Assembly (NCBI GenBank): GCA_027924645.1
Contig: BSBN01000047.1
Location: 7,068,001-7,132,000 of the forward strand
Length of the DNA stretch: 64,000 nucleotides
Direction of reading: 5' to 3'
Source: Cunninghamia lanceolata
Lineage: Eukaryota > Streptophyta > Pinopsida > Cupressales > Cupressaceae
In this document: one piece after another, positions 23,418-35,701 of the stretch
Layout: each line of letters begins with the position of its first letter
How positions within the stretch are numbered: the first letter of the stretch is position 1
Notes under the pieces: generated by a model
What the model saw: only the letters and a program-made list of their open reading frames with translations
Told to the model about the DNA's origin: nothing
Databases searched by the model: none
Translations under genes and position numbers: made by a program

Positions 23418-24359
23418 CATCACCAAAAAGCAAGAATGTTGATGAGGATGCATTCCAAAAGAAAGCAACTTTAAAACAGATGCTTTTTGTTTTAAATCAT
23501 TTGTTTTCATCCTAAGCTCATCCATTCTATTTTTAGAAAGAAATCACTTAGTGTTAGTTGGAGTTTTCTTTTCTTTAAAGCGTTTGTTTATTATATCTTT
23601 GTTTTAGAATAGTAATCAAGCTTGCGAGTTGGTAAGTTAGGGTTAATCAAGGGGATTTTAGGGTTCCCTACTCCTTTGATTTTAATATAAATAAGGGCAG
23701 CCTTGCCCATTGTAAAGGATCGACTCTTGTGATAACATATTTTGTTGTGCCTATTCTAGCCTGCAAACTTTGTTATTCCAAGTGTTTGTTCACTTTGTGT
23801 ACCTTGTTCTCTGGTGTTTGATCGCTTGCTGTATGCCTGCCTTTTGCTACAATATTGTTGTCCTGGAGTTGTATCAACTTCGTGATATTGAATAGAAGTC
23901 TCATGCCTATTTTGCTCTGATATTCTATCTCAATTCATCAAGTTTTCATCGTCAGATGTGTGGCTTTTGTAGCTTTCATTTCAGCTTTCATCATTAAAGT
24001 ACTATAAGTCTTGTGATGTAAAATTGGGAGAAAATTGCTTAAGTTTTTGTTAAAACAATCATTCCTTGTTCACTTTTAGTTTCCTTTGCTCTGAATTTAC
24101 TTAGGAGATTAAAAGCGTCGTTAGTCTATGCTTATTTGTAGTAGAAATTTTAAAAAAGGAAAAAACCTCTTTTGCAGCGTTTAGAGTTTTATAACCTTGT
24201 GCTCGCAGCTGAGAATTAAAAAGATAGGCGAAGTTTAATTTATTTATCTTTTCAGCCAACATCAGCAAAAAGGGAACTCCCCCTTCCAATAGGAGAGCAG
24301 TTTATCTGTGCATAGCTGTTTGTTTCTAACTCGCATTCCAGAGGTGCGAATTGAAACAC
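23418..24359 (+). other. 3' flank of copy B with promoter-like sequence
   Basis: No gene recognised. TATAAATAAGG at 23686-23696, followed by GCAGCCTTGCCC and a T/G-rich stretch, looks like a plant LTR promoter reading rightwards. If this is a 3' LTR, its start could be the TGTTAGTTGGAG near 23555. No matching 5' copy is visible upstream of the ORF. Confidence 0.35.
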
Positions 24360-25020
24360 CAACACTTTGCTTGTATATCGGCTTGTATATACGTCTGTTG
24401 GTGCAATATACAACCTCGAGATACAACCTGTAGGACCCACTTTACCTTCCCACTTGTATCTCAACAAAACAACAATACTTGTATCTACTCTTAGATACAA
24501 GCCTCCATACATGCAAACTCCCTTGTATAATCATCCCAGACTCCTCATCTTTTCTTAACCATATTGCATAACCCTTCGGATCCACACATGTATATAAAGT
24601 GAATGCATCTTTTCAAATATACATTAAGGTATGATGCATCACTTACATCCAATTTAATTCCCTTTTGACATCCGTGTATGTATACCGAAAGATAAAAACC
24701 CGAAGTATACATCATACAAACAACGAAACATACCTTGATAAAACCAAATTTCATATTCTCTTCGGGTCCACGATATGTATATCGCATTGTACATGACCTT
24801 GTATCTTTCTCTTTTGACAATTATACAACTCAAGATACAACGCGGATCTAACCCAATTATCCATTTTACTTCTGAATCACATCAGGTCCGACTTGTATGT
24901 AAAGAATAAAACACCAACAACATGCATACAAAATACCACGATTCATAAACTCGACCACTTTATGCGACTAATACGACGACTCCACATACAAACGACCTTG
25001 TACATGCAACATAGAAACCT
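24360..25020. repeat. TTGTAT/ATACAA-rich tract, second
   Basis: About fifteen or more copies of TTGTAT or ATACAA in both orientations, similar in style to 17290-17580. The words often occur as CTTGTATCT or GATACAA. No periodicity is apparent. Confidence 0.7.
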
Positions 25021-25169
25021 TCCTATAATGCATTTTACCAAAAAACACGCATATCTTGCAGAATATTGGGAATTTTGAAATAGTTCAAAAAACAACCCCT
25101 ATTCATTTTTGACAAAGAATTCATCTCTATTCTGCGCTGGTACTTAATGCCAATTTTTTCTAATTTTCA

Positions 25170-25616
25170 ACAAGGTTTGTAACATTTACCTCTTTTCCCT
25201 TTACCACCAAGCAAACGCACACACAAAAAAGCCACAGCCACAATAGGGGTCCTCATTTTGCTAAGAAGTAAAATGGGGCGTGTTGTGAACATCACAACAA
25301 GATGGATAAAGTACATTGTACATGAAACGAACAAACATGTGCAAGGTGAGAATATTTTGATGAACTATATAGATGGTCAACACAACCATCTAATTTTTGA
25401 CAAGGTTTGTAACATTTACCTCTTTTCCCTTTACCACCAAGCAGACGTACACAAAAAAAGCCACAGCCACAACAAGGGTCCTCATTTTGCTAAGAAGTAA
25501 AATGGGGCGTGTTGTGATCACAACAAGATGGATAAAGTACATTGTACATGAAACGAACAAACATGTGCAAGGTGAGAATATTTTGATGAACTATATAGAT
25601 GGTCAACACAACCATC
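25170..25616. repeat. 230 bp tandem duplication
   Basis: CAAGGTTTGTAACATTTACC starts at 25171 and again at 25401. The copies are nearly identical over the whole unit; the second lacks 3 bp in the GTTGTGAACATCACAAC region. Each copy encodes an open stretch with TRWIKYIVHETNKHVQGENI, which I do not recognise firmly. The second copy runs on to a stop at 25724. Confidence 0.9.
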
Positions 25617-25737
25617 TTCGAAGGGTCGTATTGGTATCCAAACTAGTGCACATAGATGAAGCATGTGTCAATGCTCATTATCTTGAGGTAGATAGTCACT
25701 TGGTGTACAAGATCGCACGATTTTAGAAACAAATATG

Positions 25738-26052
25738 TGTAATAGTCACCAATGCACTCAAGCTTCAAGGATCATCCACAAAACCATAATTAACCTTCCA
25801 CAATAGAGTAGCAAGAGGATGAATTGCTTGATTGTGGTGTAAAAAATGTAATTGCGATATTATGATATATAGTACATAAAGTACATGAAGGACCTTGCTT
25901 ATATACACAAGGTGATGAGATAGGAGTACATAGGATGATAACAGGTGTCATACATGGGACACAGAGATAACTATCCTAAGTGTGCCCTAAGTAAACTAGT
26001 ATGAATAGAACCTAATGTGAAACCGATTAGGTAATATACCATGTTCACATCA
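25738..26052 (-). repeat. 3' LTR (left copy)
   Basis: It matches 31439-31767 through blocks such as AGTCACCAATG, AACCATAATTAACCTTCCAC and TGTGCCCTAAGTAAACTAGT. A TATA-like word (CTTATATACA) lies near 25898. Confidence 0.88.
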
Positions 26053-26463
26053 ATACCTCCCTTAAGTGCAACTTAGGGAGAATGAGAAAATATGCAAATG
26101 ATGCAATGATGTATGGATAGATGGCTCCCAACTACAAATCCATGTTAGATACCGATGTTCAAAATATCTCTCACAAACGAGTAAAGGAGAAAAACCCGTA
26201 AGAAAAAACCCCTCTCCAAAAGAGAGAACAAGAAAGTTAAAAAAGGGAGGACTCAACATGATCCCAAACAGCTACTTATATCACCAATATACAATCAATA
26301 ACCCCCTATACGAGATAAATAGTGAAATGATAGATCCCCCCAACAAAGAAGTAGCTCCTGTGTTAATGATAAATGCTCAAAAACATAAAATAATCCACTA
26401 CCTACAAATAACATTTCTCCCATTGGGAAGAAGCAAATCCAATTTTGGACGTAGAAGCAACTC

Positions 26464-26582
26464 CCACACTCTAGATGAAAAGGGAATCCAAATCCAAATC
26501 TGTCTCTTAGAATACAACTTTGGCCACACTCTAGATGAAAGGGAGTCTAAATCCAAATCCGTGTCTCAGAATACATCTTTGG
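26464..26582. repeat. 60 bp tandem duplication
   Basis: CCACACTCTAGATGAAA starts at 26464 and 26524, followed by TCCAAATCC-type words in both copies. Confidence 0.85.
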
Positions 26583-27071
26583 TGTCCTCTTGCTAGAAAA
26601 AGATGTCTCCTCCAAATTAGTAACTGAATGGCCAATCAAATAAGTAGAACTAAGAGATAAAAGATATTGGACTACATCTCCAGACACTGAAGATGTGATG
26701 ACATCATTACCATCAAAGAGTAGATAGATAAACCCTCAAATATGTCCTCCAAATCTCAAACGCGAGACTCTACAAACAAGGATGCAATGTTTGATAAATA
26801 AGAATCCCAATGAGGTGGATCTAGAATACTGAATGTAAGGAAGCTAAGGTAGCAGAACAACTTCCTGCACTAATCTTGAGAGGAAAGACATGCAAAACTT
26901 TTCAGATCTTTACTACAATTACATAAATTATACAATAATAGACATAAATAGCAATCATTCCATAACACAGTAATTACATGGGGAAACCCTTTTGAGAGAA
27001 AAACCCACACTCCAAAAGCCACCCAATATATTATTCAGAAATCAAAAGGATTAGAATATACTTGCAGAGTA
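26583..27071. other. no gene recognised; LTR-like words
   Basis: Non-coding and AT-rich. The stretch GGGGAAACCCTTTTGAGAGA near 26980 is typical of the R region of plant copia LTRs read on the minus strand, but no partner copy was found in the window. Confidence 0.35.
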
Positions 27072-27290
27072 AGATTTCACAAGAGTATAACCAACCAAAG
27101 ATCCAGAGGCAACTCAACATCTATAAGACTCTCACACACAACCTCCATCTCAATTTCCTAATATATAGGAAATACAATACAGTATTTCACAAGAGTATAA
27201 CCAACCAAAGATGCAGAAGCAACTCAACATCTATAAGACTCACACACAACCTCCATCTCAACCTCCTGATATATAGGAGACACAATATAG
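27072..27290. repeat. 110 bp tandem duplication
   Basis: ATTTCACAAGAGTATAACCA starts at 27074 and 27184. Both units end with a CTATAAGACT...CACACACAACCTCCATCTCAA arrangement, with few differences. Confidence 0.9.
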
Positions 27291-27379
27291 TAAATTGTCA
27301 ACGGTAATTACAAAACCATGAGCCAACACCACCCAAAAGTGACACCCAAATTATCTCCAATCAAATATAATTGTTCAAG

Positions 27380-28596
27380 AGGAAGAGATTGTGTGTACCT
27401 CATGGGTCAATGAGGAAGAATTTGGAAGAATTTGATAAGGGAAAAACTTAGTGGGGGTTGGAGTGGTCATTTTGGAGTGGACAAAACTTTGGCACAACTG
27501 AATGAGAGTCGTTATTGGTCGGGGACGAGTAAAGAAGATGGTGCAAGGTTGGAGGGTGTGTCAATATGGTAAAAGAGTGAGGCAAAGTACAGGTTGTATC
27601 AGCCATTGCCAATACCAGAGAGACCGTGGGAACACAAAGAGGTAACAATTCTATTTTTGTTGTGGTGGATAGGTTTTCTAAGATGACTCATTTTATCTCA
27701 TGTCAAAAGTGTAATGATGCTTCCCACATAGCTACTTTATTTTCAAAGAAGTAGTTAGATTCCATGGCTTGCCAAAGAGCATTATTTCAAACCGAGACAC
27801 CAAATTTGTTGGTCATTTTTGGCACACTTTGTGCAAGAAGATGGGAACACAATTGGGGTTTAGTTCGGCATACCATCAACAAACTGAAGTTGTGAATAGA
27901 AGCTTGGAAATTTTGTTTAGGTGTTTGCTAGGTGAAAAACCAAATCAATGGGATTTGACATTGGCACAAGCCGAATTTGCCTACAATAACTCAGTGAATC
28001 GAAGTGTGGGAAAGAGTCCATTTCAAATTGTGTATGGGTACAACCCTAGGGGCATGGATGAATTGAGATATAGTGCAGATTTACGTAGAAAGAGTGTTGT
28101 AGCGGAAGACTTTGTTGAATATATCCATGATTTGCACAAAGAAGTGAAGGATAACTTGGAGAAGAGTCATCAAATACAAGGAGTATGCTGATATATGCAT
28201 AGGAGGGAGCAGGAATTTCAAATTGGTGAGTTGTTGACGGCAGACTTGCAGAAGGAGAAGTTCCCACAAGGAACTTATAATAGACTAAAGTGGAAGAAAA
28301 TAGGCCCATGTAAAATTTTGCGGAAGTTTTCGTCAAATGCTTATGAAATTGAGCTTCCAACATGTATAGATATTTCACCAATATTTAATGCTGCTGATTT
28401 GTATAAATACTACGAAGGAGAGACAAGTGGACATGGGAATACACATTTAGATTTGCAGGATGCACATGAATGGAATCAACAGTTGCCTGAAAAGAAATTT
28501 AAGGAAGTTGACAAGGTAGTTGATTCCCGTGTAGCCAAAAGGACAAGAGAAAGAATATTGGGAATATTTGGTCCGTTAGAAGAACCGAGCAGCTAA
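27380..28596 (+). pseudogene. gypsy integrase fragment
   Basis: It begins with the zinc-finger region read as GGWSGHFGVDKTLAQLNESR at about 27450. The core follows at 27769-28191: PKSIISNRDTKFVGHFW, then SSAYHQQTEVVNRSLE and EKPNQWDLTLAQAEFAYNNS. The last block carries the usual catalytic region context. The C-terminal part is 28195-28596 (GTYNRLKWKKIGPCKILRKF, ISPIFNAADLYKYY). A deletion removes the stretch between PERPWE and the [11 protein letters not shown] region near 27630. It is opposite in strand to the surrounding LTR element, so it is a nested piece or a pre-existing neighbour. It lacks a chromodomain like the one at 8973-9200. Confidence 0.85.
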
Positions 28597-31427
28597 TGAA
28601 GCTTCTTGGTTCAGTGTTGCAGATTTAGCGAAGTTTGGAATTTCAGTCTCAATTTTGCTGAAATGCTCATGAGTTTCGCACTCATGAAGTACTTTTCTTA
28701 CTCACTGTGTCTGATGCAGAAGCCTCCGGGTGAATGTGGAATACCGCATCACACAAAAACATTTCCAGTATTGCATTTGTTTTCGCCATGTTTGTTTGTG
28801 TCAGTTGTGATTCCGAGGTGTTAGTTGTGTTTGTCGCATTTGTTGGCGATCATGTGTCGCACTCTCGTTTTGTCATTTTTGGCTTAGTTTGGTTGATTCC
28901 GATTTAATTTTGGTTTGTTGTAATCTTTTGGTAGCGTCGTTGGTCACTTGTCGCCATTGATCATTCCTTCATTCTCCTGGTTCAGTCTGGACCATGGTGG
29001 TGAGTCGCGATCATTCAAGTGCCGCGAAAGAGATGTAACAACCAACTAATTTCCAAGGCGTCATAAAGGAATTGAGTTGTTGGCAAACAAAACAAAATTT
29101 ATCTTCCCATTGGGTCGATTACATGATGCAGAAGAGGCAAGACTAAGTGTTTATTTTTGTCCTTTGTTATGGGCATCGAACTCTATGTAAGGCAGATGTA
29201 TTTCCAACGTAGAAGAAAATAAACTCACTTTTATGTTTTTTTTCCTACGGCTTAGATTGGAAAGACCTCTCAACTTGAGCGATTTGACTTAAGTCAAATG
29301 CACATCGAATGCTAAGGGTCTCTGGGACGATATCACTTCCTTCATATGTGTTGATGCCACTTTATGTCTTTTAATCTTCAGATGTCATAGGCAAATAAAA
29401 GGGGGATCAATAGTCTTGGTAGGGGTCGGCCTGCCTGGAGATAAGACAAAACATGTGAATGTGAGAAAGAGAAGGTCGATTTGGGAGAAGTTCGGCCAAA
29501 ATTTACAAAGGAGAACCACAGGCATTGAGGAACAACAAGCAAAATAAAGTGAGAACAGCAGAATGGGTGCGTGGGCTCAGTGAGGGAGTCGACCAGAGAA
29601 GAGGAATAAAGAACTTATAGATTACAATTGCAGAGAGGCGTCGGATGGAGCAGTCAAACACATTTGGATTGGGATGCTCTGCATATGGAAGAAATGCATA
29701 GAAGCTTAAGCTAAGTCAACTAGTTTTGTTTCAATTTTTATATCTGAACCATAGTATTTGTAAAACTCCAATAAATTGAAGTTGGAAAAAATCTATCTGC
29801 ATTTCCTTCCTGTTGATTGCATGAATTGTTGCTAATATTCCAAAGTAGAGTGTGAATTGATTTGGTAATCTCAAAACCTGATCATTTCTAATATCCTATG
29901 CATATTTCCTCCTAGGTGTATATGGCCCAGGTATGACTCCATAAAAAAAAGGCAAAAGATTAAGCCACCTGCAATGTGTGAGTATACCTTTTTGTCAAAA
30001 CTCATAATTATCTTTATTTAGGTTTACCACAGAAGAATGAATAGAAATGATACCTCCTCAAATGATAAAATTAAAGATCAAAACTCAAGATTAGCCCCCA
30101 ATTTCACTCAATCATGAGAACCCCAAGCAATATATGATTTTGGCACTTTATACTTAGTACAATTACAACTGCCACTAGCCAAAAATAACAAAGTGGTCTT
30201 GATCTTAGTACATTGAAAATGTCCAATTAATCCACAAATTGAAAGTACAATTTTTAAGCAAAACAAGATCAATCTAATTACATCATTGAGAAGTACATGA
30301 AAAATTCTACACTTTCAAATAAAATTGCCCCAAAAAAAGGTTACTGTATGATTCAAACAAAGCCCTAAAAGTTTCCAAAACGAGAAGTGCTTAGCAACAA
30401 TTGTGAAAATCTACAATTTCTAGAAAAACCAGACACCAAAATCAAAAACTAATTGCACACTGTGAACCCTGTGAAATTTTGTCCCAGCTCGTATGATTGA
30501 GAACAAAGCCTCCCAAGTTCAAGTGCCAAAATTAAAACTCAAATGGAGAGGGGCACCTAACTTAGGGAAGGAGACCAATGACATCATGCTGACATCAACA
30601 AATCAACGATAGAATATTCTTCAAATTCGATAGAATATTCTCAACTGGTCCAAAATCACTGTTGGATTTTCTCAAAACCGCCCTGAATGTGAAAAACCAT
30701 ATGTTTGAAGTCGAAAACCTCCTGAATTAGGCGAGAAACCGCTTACCAAGAATTGTAGATGGTTTTTGGGGCGGTATTGGGCTAATATCTCCAAAATATT
30801 CTTTATGATAAGAAAACCGCCATTAGATTTGTCAAAACCACGGACAGGGTGTTGGGAAACCATTTTCTGGGTAGATATGTGGTTTCGTGGCTTCGAAGTG
30901 TTGGTTTCGCAATTTCCAGCCCAAAATATGCATCGAAATTGACTATTGGTTGTTTGGTGACGCCAGTTGGGGACTATGGACTCGCATCTGGGGGGCCCGC
31001 ACCACATAGCAGCCCCGCAAGATACCGCGAGTACCGAGTACCTGCCATGCAGGTACACCCTGCAAACTTCGGACGTACTACATACAAAATTTAAAAACAA
31101 CCACAAACTATTAAATAAAACCAGCAAATGAATTTAATAACCAAAGATTAAAATGTTTTTATCCAACAGATAATTACGACGTTGATTGTGTTGTACCCTG
31201 ACGACTATAACCCATACATACAGTAGGGATTTTTTTGCCGACCTCCCTCAAACACTAGGAAAAATGGTTGAATTTTTCAGACACCAAAATATAGGGTATT
31301 TTATATCAAAATTCGTCTTCCAGGCCTTATGGACTCAATGGTAGCATATTTTTGTGCAAAAAAGCACCCAACAAAAGCTCATGCCTAATTTTCTCCTAGA
31401 TTTGAGAAGAGGCTTGTAGATCTGGAG
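28597..31427. other. no gene recognised
   Basis: 28600-29450 is probably the 3' UTR and LTR of the gypsy fragment, but no repeat partner is visible. 30650-30960 shows a loose recurrence of AAAACCGCC and GGTTTTGNNAA-like words on both strands, which creates a 151-codon minus frame (30672-31127) without family features. No RNA gene was identified. Confidence 0.4.
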
Positions 31428-31438
31428 CTCTAATACCA
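31428..31438 (-). other. primer-binding site
   Basis: CTCTAATACCA on the plus strand is the complement of TGGTATTAGAG. It lies directly beside the LTR at 31439 and sets the element's orientation as minus. Confidence 0.75.
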
Positions 31439-31767
31439 TGTAAGAGTCACCAATGGACTCAAACTTCTAGGATCACCTGCAAAACCATAGTTAACCTTCC
31501 ACAAGAGAGTAACAAGAGGATGAATTACTTGATTGTGGCATAAAAAATGGAATTATGGTATTATGATATATGATACGTAAAGTACATGAGGGAGCCTACT
31601 TATATAAGAAAGGTGATGAGATAAGACTACATAGGATGATGACAAGTGTCTTAATCATATGACATGAGACACAAAGAGATAACTATCCTAGGTGTGCCCT
31701 AAGTAAACTAGTGTGAATAGGACCTAACGTGAAGCCAGTTAGGTAATATACCCCGTTCATACCAACA
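31439..31767 (-). repeat. 5' LTR (right copy)
   Basis: It starts TGTAAGAGTCACCAATG and ends CATACCAACA (plus-strand view). Partner of 25738-26052. Confidence 0.88.
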
Positions 31768-32872
31768 GTATGTTGCAATGTCACACCATTAGAGGTATGT
31801 GATGTTTTATTTGGGTAACCATATATGTTCCATCTGTGTGCAACCTATGGAGAATTCACATGAATGTAATTGTAGATTGTGGTGAACATAGATTTAGATC
31901 TTTATTATGGTTTCATGTTTCATCTGTCTAGCATGGAGAATTCACATGAATGTTATTGTAGATGAATGTTATAATGTATTTTTTAATTTATTTATTGCAT
32001 TTTTGGTAAAGATCTGTTTCCTATATTAGAAGTCCATCCTTTTAAAACTCTTGTATAAAAGTGGCTATCTTGATTAGAAAACATTAATTTACTTTAAGAT
32101 TTTGATATTATATTTTTGTCAGATTTTTTTTTTTATAAATTATTCCTTTTTGCTACAAAGGGGAATCGGTAACACCCCTTCATTGTTTAGGTCTACTCAA
32201 AAGTTGATTTCGAGGAAAGTGTTTTAAGGCTTTAACCATTACTTAAATTAGCATTCCACTTGCTGCCAGCTTGGACTGCATTCCAAACTAACTAGTTTGT
32301 GTGAGTACTAGACTACTAGTCTTTCTTGATATTTTACTACTGTAAATTGGTAATAATTACAATACCAGGTGACCTTGCGTACAAACATACAAGCGTCTCT
32401 AAGCTGTACCAGTAGGCGAGATGCTAACTCATCAATATGGGAACTTGCATCGAGAACACAGCAGTGTAATTTAAGGAATAATTATGATGGTAAATGAACG
32501 TGTGCATAGACAATACAGATAGAAAGAATAATGGGCAAGCATATGCATAGAAATCACTATGTGTAATTGTATCAGTTCTTAGGCCTATGGTTCATTCAAA
32601 ACCCCACGGTAGTTTTCTTTTTAAATATTGGAATTCATCCCAGGTTAGTTTCCCAGAACATTCACATACATAAAAGACAGCACCACAGCCTGTCTTTACA
32701 AATATGTACAGTCTGGAACCTGGGTCTTGTTTCACACAGCAGACAGTAGTTTTCATCGTACTGATGTTGCAATGTAGTGAGATCAACTACGATTGGAATT
32801 ATATTCTATGCAGATCATTTTACAGGTGATGCTTTCAGCTAATGCAGTTACAAGCTTTCATTATGAAGCATT
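31768..32872. other. no gene recognised
   Basis: Just after the LTR, a plus-frame reads CCNVTPLEVCDVLFG. This resembles the end of a gypsy aspartic protease and might continue the open frame that ends at 25724 on the far side of the insertion. The rest is AT-rich and unassigned. Confidence 0.3.
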
Positions 32873-34031
32873 CTAAATGATGCTGAGCCCAAGTCTCCAT
32901 AACAACAAGATGCCCTGCAAAAAAATGGATTGGTAAGGATGAGAAAGCCCAAACGAGCTATTGTACTGAACAGGTTCAAAATACAATAGAATCTCAGGTA
33001 AATGGGTCAACTCAGACTACAAAAGAAGCATGTGAGAATTTATTGAAATAATATTAGATAAGAGAATGACAGCAAAGCTGAGCATTCATAGAAATCTTCT
33101 TCAACTCATAATGTAAGAGGGCAACAGATGATTGCACATATCAAGACAAATGATCTCATTGAGCAACTTGCTGATCTTGGGTCAAAAAAATGGGAAGAAA
33201 AAGCATATTCCAATTTCTAACCTTGTTGGACAATCTTCTAATTTCTTTTGACAATGCTGTCATCTACATCAACAATAAATAAAAGCACACGTTAAAATGG
33301 GATGAAAGTGTCTACATGTTGCATAGGAAGAAAGCAGACATAAGCATTCTAGTGCAAATATAGATGGCTCAGTCTCTTCCAAATCAAATAAAAGGAAGTC
33401 CTTTTACCCAAAGAGAGAATAGAGATGAATTTCAAAACGAGTAAATCCCCCCAATCCAAGCAATTACTCCAGTCATTGCAAAACATAGAAAATTTAAGAA
33501 ACAATGTTTGAAACATATTGCCAGTGGTAGAACAAAGCAAATGAAATAACCCTGCTGTGTTGGCTTAAAGAAGTGAAACGACCCTTTCTATGGCTCTATC
33601 CCAACCTATGAAAGGCTGTTTAATTATTTTGTTGTTTGGATTTAGCAGCTACTAGACATAAGAATTCAAGAATTCGTTTATTTGAAATCTAACCATCATC
33701 TACAACAAAGTAAGGCTTGGTGATCTAACAGCATTAACCCACTCTTATTGTCGCTGGCATTATAGAAAGCCTTCCTCAACTGAGCCAAAGAATGGAAAAG
33801 ATCAAGGAACCTGCAAAACCATATTCCTAACTTAAAAGGAACCTATCACCACAAAGGGGCCGATAGCTTAGTTTTAAACCACCGCACTATGTACATGGGA
33901 AGTCCTGAACTTGTTCTTCGTGTGACTTGGGGTAGAATGTTTTGAAAGAAAATGTTGAGTCCTCCAGAGTTAAAATGGTCTATCTGAAAATCCTGCACTT
34001 CTTCCATCATATATATCCCATCTGAGATGTC
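32873..34031 (-). CDS. possible spliced gene fragment, four 3' exons
   Basis: Four minus-strand exons can be joined with canonical GT-AG introns and compatible phases: 34031-33895, 33810-33743, 33256-33222 and 32914-32873, the last ending in TAG. Introns are 84, 486 and 307 bp. Acceptors have good pyrimidine tracts (TTCATTTAG, GGTTTTGCAG, TTTTTTTGCAG). The predicted tail contains MMEEVQDFQIDHFNSGGLNI, LFHSLAQLRKAFYNASDNK and LSKEIRRLSNK. I do not recognise the protein. The 5' end is missing: the palindrome-rich repeat tract starts just upstream at about 34100. It could be a truncated host gene or a captured fragment; chance assembly cannot be excluded. Confidence 0.35.
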
Positions 34032-34099
34032 CTAAATGAAAGAAAGCTTCCACCAAAATTCCAAAATTTCTAAGTATTTTGTCTTTGTCCTTTTTGCCT

Positions 34100-34720
34100 T
34101 ATCAGCAAACTTGAAGGTTCACGAACTGAAAATTTCGCTGATCAACGAAATTGCCGATAAAGCGGAAGAGAGAATTTTACGAAGTCAAGGCAATTTTCTT
34201 CCAAGGTAAAAATGAGGAAAAGTCGAAATATTCTGTTGGCGAAATATGTGGTTCGCGAACCTGCCGGTTCGCCGACGGTAGGAATCGCCGACTGTGGAGG
34301 AAAGCAAGGCAAAATAAAGATCAAAGGGAGAAAATTGACAATTCAAAGAAAGAAAAGGTTTAGTTATTGGCGAACGTAGTGGTTTGCAAACTGCCAAGAT
34401 CGCCAACCAATGGTTCGCCAAAGGGTGATTTCGCCAATTAAAGAGAAAGAGATCAACAAAGGTTAGTTTGTGAAAAGGAAGAATCACCAATAACAAAGAT
34501 AAAGCGAAAGACAAAAAGTAAAAAGAGCAAAAAAGGAGAAAAAATCGGCTAAGCGAAGGAGTCGGCAAAGTAGATGGTTCACGAACCATAAAGTTCGCCG
34601 ACAAAGTAAGTCACCGCGAAAGACAAGGCAAAATAAAGATAAAGGAAGAAAAGGAAAAGACAGGATAGTTCCAAGGTTTACGATGGACGAGATTTGCCGA
34701 TAAGGCAAAGTGAAGAAGTA
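34100..34720 (+). repeat. GTTCNNGAAC palindrome-rich tract, first
   Basis: The 10 bp palindrome GTTCACGAAC or GTTCGCGAAC recurs near 34115, 34253 and 34577. Between copies are related words such as GTTCGCCGAC, TTCGCCAA and TTGCCGATAA. The same style of sequence is found at 47590-48030. It is probably part of an LTR or leader of one retroelement family. Confidence 0.7.
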
Positions 34721-35700
34721 TAATCAAGTGAAAATAAATGTAAATGTAAAGCATGTAATATAGATGTAGTGTTTTAAAATATTTTAAAGTGTTGTAAAAG
34801 TTTTACACAAATACTTTTGGCGCGCATTGTATTTTAAAATGTCCATCTACTCTCTAGTCAGCATGACTGCAGGATCAGGTTGACTCCTTAGTTGGAAGTG
34901 GTTGTTGGGGTTTTATTATTGCAGGTGCATGAATCAGATGCTGGCATTCAATGCAGATATTTTCTGCAGCGACTTCATCCTCCAAGTCTTTATTATTATT
35001 ATTGCTGCATATCAGATCGAAGTCTTTTCTGCATTTATGTTTTGCAAGGTAGACATGGATGGTCATTCCCTTGCAGGAATATCTTCTGACAAGCCCATGG
35101 GCGAATTTATTGCAGAGTTCGTGAACTAAACTAATGTGTTATCATTGTAATGAAATGCTATATATGGATGAAAATCAATGTAATAAAGGTCGGACGTAGA
35201 GGCTTATTGTTGTGCTCCAAACATAACTCTATCTTGCTGTAACAGTGCCTTCTAATCAATACAATACTGGTTATTTTGCCTTTTCATGTTGTTTTAGCAC
35301 TGTGTAATCTGAAATTGGTTATCTTGTGAATGTTTATTTCCTTCCAATCCTATTCTTATCCTTTACCTTTGTTAGGATTTGTAGGATTTGTGTGAGTTTA
35401 TCAACTCTATGAAATTATTATACATGCATCTTAGCTTTGTGGGTGTTCTTCATATTAAACCTAGTGTATCACCTTTTCCCTTTCAGTGTTCTTCTTCTTC
35501 CCTTTTCGCAATGGTCTTAGATTAGATTTAATCTATAATTTTCTTTGAATCTTATATTCCGAAAGAGGAACTAGCCTTTTCTAGAGGTTTGGTCTCATTT
35601 ACAAGTCCCACACCTTGAGATCACTTCCATGTTTCACTGGATTGTTGTAGTAAACAAGATTCAACACAGGGTGCAAATCCAAGCGACAATAGAAAACAAT
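34721..35700. other. no gene recognised
   Basis: Short frames at 34892-35129 (both strands) lack family features. It may be the rest of the LTR whose first part is the palindrome tract. Nothing else can be supported. Confidence 0.35.
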
Positions 35701-35701
35701 G

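Larger units (their letters stand above)
25738..31767 (-). mobile_element. LTR element (copia-type signals), non-autonomous or gutted
   Basis: Direct repeats of 315 and 329 bp bound a 6 kb segment. The minus-strand orientation is shown by a primer site complement (CTCTAATACCA, 31428-31438) beside the right LTR and a pyrimidine tract (TACCTCCCTTAA) beside the left one. Flanking pentamers are ATATG and GTATG, four of five matching. No pol of its own is readable inside. The internal part contains a plus-strand gypsy integrase fragment (27380-28596) in the opposite orientation, so the interior is a composite. Confidence 0.8.

Noticed and set aside
30672..31127. 151-codon minus-strand frame
   Set aside because: No family motif or plausible start context. 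It is created by recurring GGTTT/AAACC-type words and overlaps non-coding sequence of a composite element.
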